A stretch of 64,000 nucleotides of DNA. It comes from Methylobacterium goesingense (GTDB lineage: Bacteria > Pseudomonadota > Alphaproteobacteria > Rhizobiales > Beijerinckiaceae). Of this stretch, positions 63,097-64,000 are shown piece by piece. The translations under genes were made by a program, and so were the position numbers. The notes beneath the pieces were generated by a model. That model was given only the letters and a program-made list of their open reading frames with translations, did not search any database and was not told the DNA's origin. The stretch lies in the NCBI RefSeq assembly GCF_022179225.1, contig NZ_BPQL01000023.1, forward strand, positions 16,715-80,714. The letters are read 5' to 3'. Each line of letters starts with the position of its first letter. Positions within the stretch are counted from its first letter, which is position 1.

Positions 63097-63963
63097 TCAC
63101 CCTCGGCTCGCGATGGCGACCCCGAGAATCGCAATCGCCATGCCGCCCATCTGTATCGGCTCCAGCGCCTCGCCGAACAGGCCATAGGCCATCAGGGCGG
63201 AGACCGGCGGCACCAGGAACAGGAGCGCGGCGACCCCCGCCACCGCCCCGCGCCGGATCAGGGCGAGAAGCAGCAGGATCCCCGCCACGGAATTGACGAG
63301 GATCGACCAGGCGAGGCCGGCCCAGAGGGGTGCCGAACCGTCGAAGCGCCCAGTCCCCAGGAGGAGCGCCACCGGCACGGCGAGGAGGGCGGCCCCGACG
63401 AACTGGATGGCGGCGTTGGTGAGGAGGTCCGCCCCGCCCGCGCGGCTCTTCTGCCAGAGGGTGCCGGCGGTCATCGCCACCATGGCGGCGAGGCAGGCCG
63501 CGAGCGCCGGCACCGGGATGCCGGCCGCATCCGGGGCACCGACCTTCGGGGCCAGCACCAGGAGCGCGCCCGAGAACCCCATGGCGATGCCGAGCCAGCG
63601 GCGCCGGCTCACCCGCTCCCCGAGGGCCGGGCCGGCCAGCATCGCGGTCAGGAGCGGTTGCAGGCTGCCCACCAGGGCGGCGATGCCGGCGGGCAGCCCG
63701 TGCTGAACCGACCAGAACACGCCGATGACGTAGACGCCCTGCATCATCACGCCTGCGATCCCGGCATGGAGCCAGCCGGCCCGGTCGCGCGGCCAGCGCG
63801 CGCCGCGCCAGAGCGCGAGCGCGATCAGGACGAACGCCACGCCGACCACGCGGATCGCCACGAAAGTGAACGCCTCCGCGTGCGGCGCCACGAAGCGCGC
63901 CGCGACGAAGCCGGTCGCCCAGATCAGGACGAAGAGACTGGAGACGAGGGCCGGTGCATGCAT
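63097..63963 (-). CDS. EamA/DMT-family transporter
   Basis: This 288-residue protein has ten TM helices in two EamA repeats (about 1-135 and 145-285); IWATGFVAARFVAPHA and GSLQPLLTAMLAGPALGERVSRRRWLG are typical family segments. It probably exports small metabolites such as amino acids. ATG 63963 is chosen (MHAPALVSS); a further in-frame Met at 63999 would add 12 residues. The start lies in a 19-bp inverted repeat and the true upstream region is cut off by the window edge. Confidence 0.82.
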   Translation of the reverse strand: MHAPALVSSLFVLIWATGFVAARFVAPHAEAFTFVAIRVVGVAFVLIALALWRGARWPRDRAGWLHAGIAGVMMQGVYVIGVFWSVQHGLPAGIAALVGSLQPLLTAMLAGPALGERVSRRRWLGIAMGFSGALLVLAPKVGAPDAAGIPVPALAACLAAMVAMTAGTLWQKSRAGGADLLTNAAIQFVGAALLAVPVALLLGTGRFDGSAPLWAGLAWSILVNSVAGILLLLALIRRGAVAGVAALLFLVPPVSALMAYGLFGEALEPIQMGGMAIAILGVAIASRG

Positions 63964-64000
63964 GGTGGGCGTGATGGCTCCCGCCCACCATGCATGCACC
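63953..64000. repeat. 19-bp perfect inverted repeat at the window edge
   Basis: The arms at 63953-63971 and 63982-64000 are exact complements, with a 10-base gap. Each contains GGTGCATGCATGG. It overlaps the EamA gene start. Whether it extends beyond the window is not visible. Confidence 0.85.

Overview
The window is high-GC (about 70%) chromosomal DNA of an alphaproteobacterium, most likely Methylobacterium or Methylorubrum (order Hyphomicrobiales). The reasons are the gene set and style rather than any marker gene: an N-terminally extended methylsuccinyl-CoA dehydrogenase and propionyl-CoA carboxylase beta (ethylmalonyl-CoA pathway), two phasins, an RkpA/RkpG-type lipid synthase pair, DUF2865, ATP12, and the alphaproteobacterial gene strings RluA-HAD-ATP12 and Do protease-RarA. 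There are no transposases, integrases, phage genes or CRISPR arrays. Most genes are housekeeping or accessory chromosomal genes in short operons.

Layout. 0-2.5 kb: the end of a spermidine-synthase-like protein, a glycine-zipper protein, an outer-membrane beta-barrel protein and a DUF2934 protein. 2.9-7.3 kb: a two-gene heavy-metal RND efflux system (adaptor plus CzcA/CusA-type pump) with no outer-membrane factor nearby. 7.3-9.2 kb: two glycosyltransferases. 9.3-11.6 kb: a YeeE/YedE-type sulfur transporter and an exported two-domain rhodanese. 11.9-15 kb: a GT-C-like polytopic membrane protein, a short-chain dehydrogenase and a PilZ protein. 15.5 kb: tRNA-Val(GAC).

15.8-28.3 kb is the most distinctive block. 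An unrecognised protein is tightly coupled to a double-domain GT2 glycosyltransferase. Then comes a 2473-residue, fully reducing type I polyketide/fatty-acid synthase (KS-AT-DH-degenerate MT-ER-KR-ACP) coupled to an alpha-oxoamine synthase. The last two match the architecture of RkpA/RkpG (Sinorhizobium K-antigen) and WcbR/WcbT (Burkholderia capsule). They probably build an unusual lipid for a surface glycan, by condensing an ACP-bound acyl chain with an amino acid. A strong terminator closes the block.

28.7-42.6 kb: an NRAMP manganese transporter with a near-canonical MntR operator, a cytosolic triple-PAS chemoreceptor, a membrane diguanylate cyclase, DUF2865, a metallo-beta-lactamase-fold hydrolase, DUF1499, a MarR regulator, a HAD phosphatase, a YkgJ-type cysteine-cluster protein, a class III aminotransferase and a Tat-exported metallophosphoesterase. 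42.6-49.6 kb: pccB, ATP12, HAD, a PsiF-like exported protein flanked by two short tandem repeats, RluA and a YegD-like Hsp70. 49.7-56 kb: M32 carboxypeptidase, a GlpM-like membrane protein, RarA, a Do-family protease and two phasins, with a 17-bp perfect palindrome upstream that may be a PhaR operator. 56-64 kb: two divergent GT4 paralogues, an unusual permease-thioesterase fusion, a small protein, methylsuccinyl-CoA dehydrogenase and an EamA exporter whose 5' end lies in a 19-bp inverted repeat at the window edge.

Starts were chosen from ribosome-binding sites, conserved N-termini and signal peptides; several genes start at GTG. All family assignments come from reading motifs by eye, with no database search.
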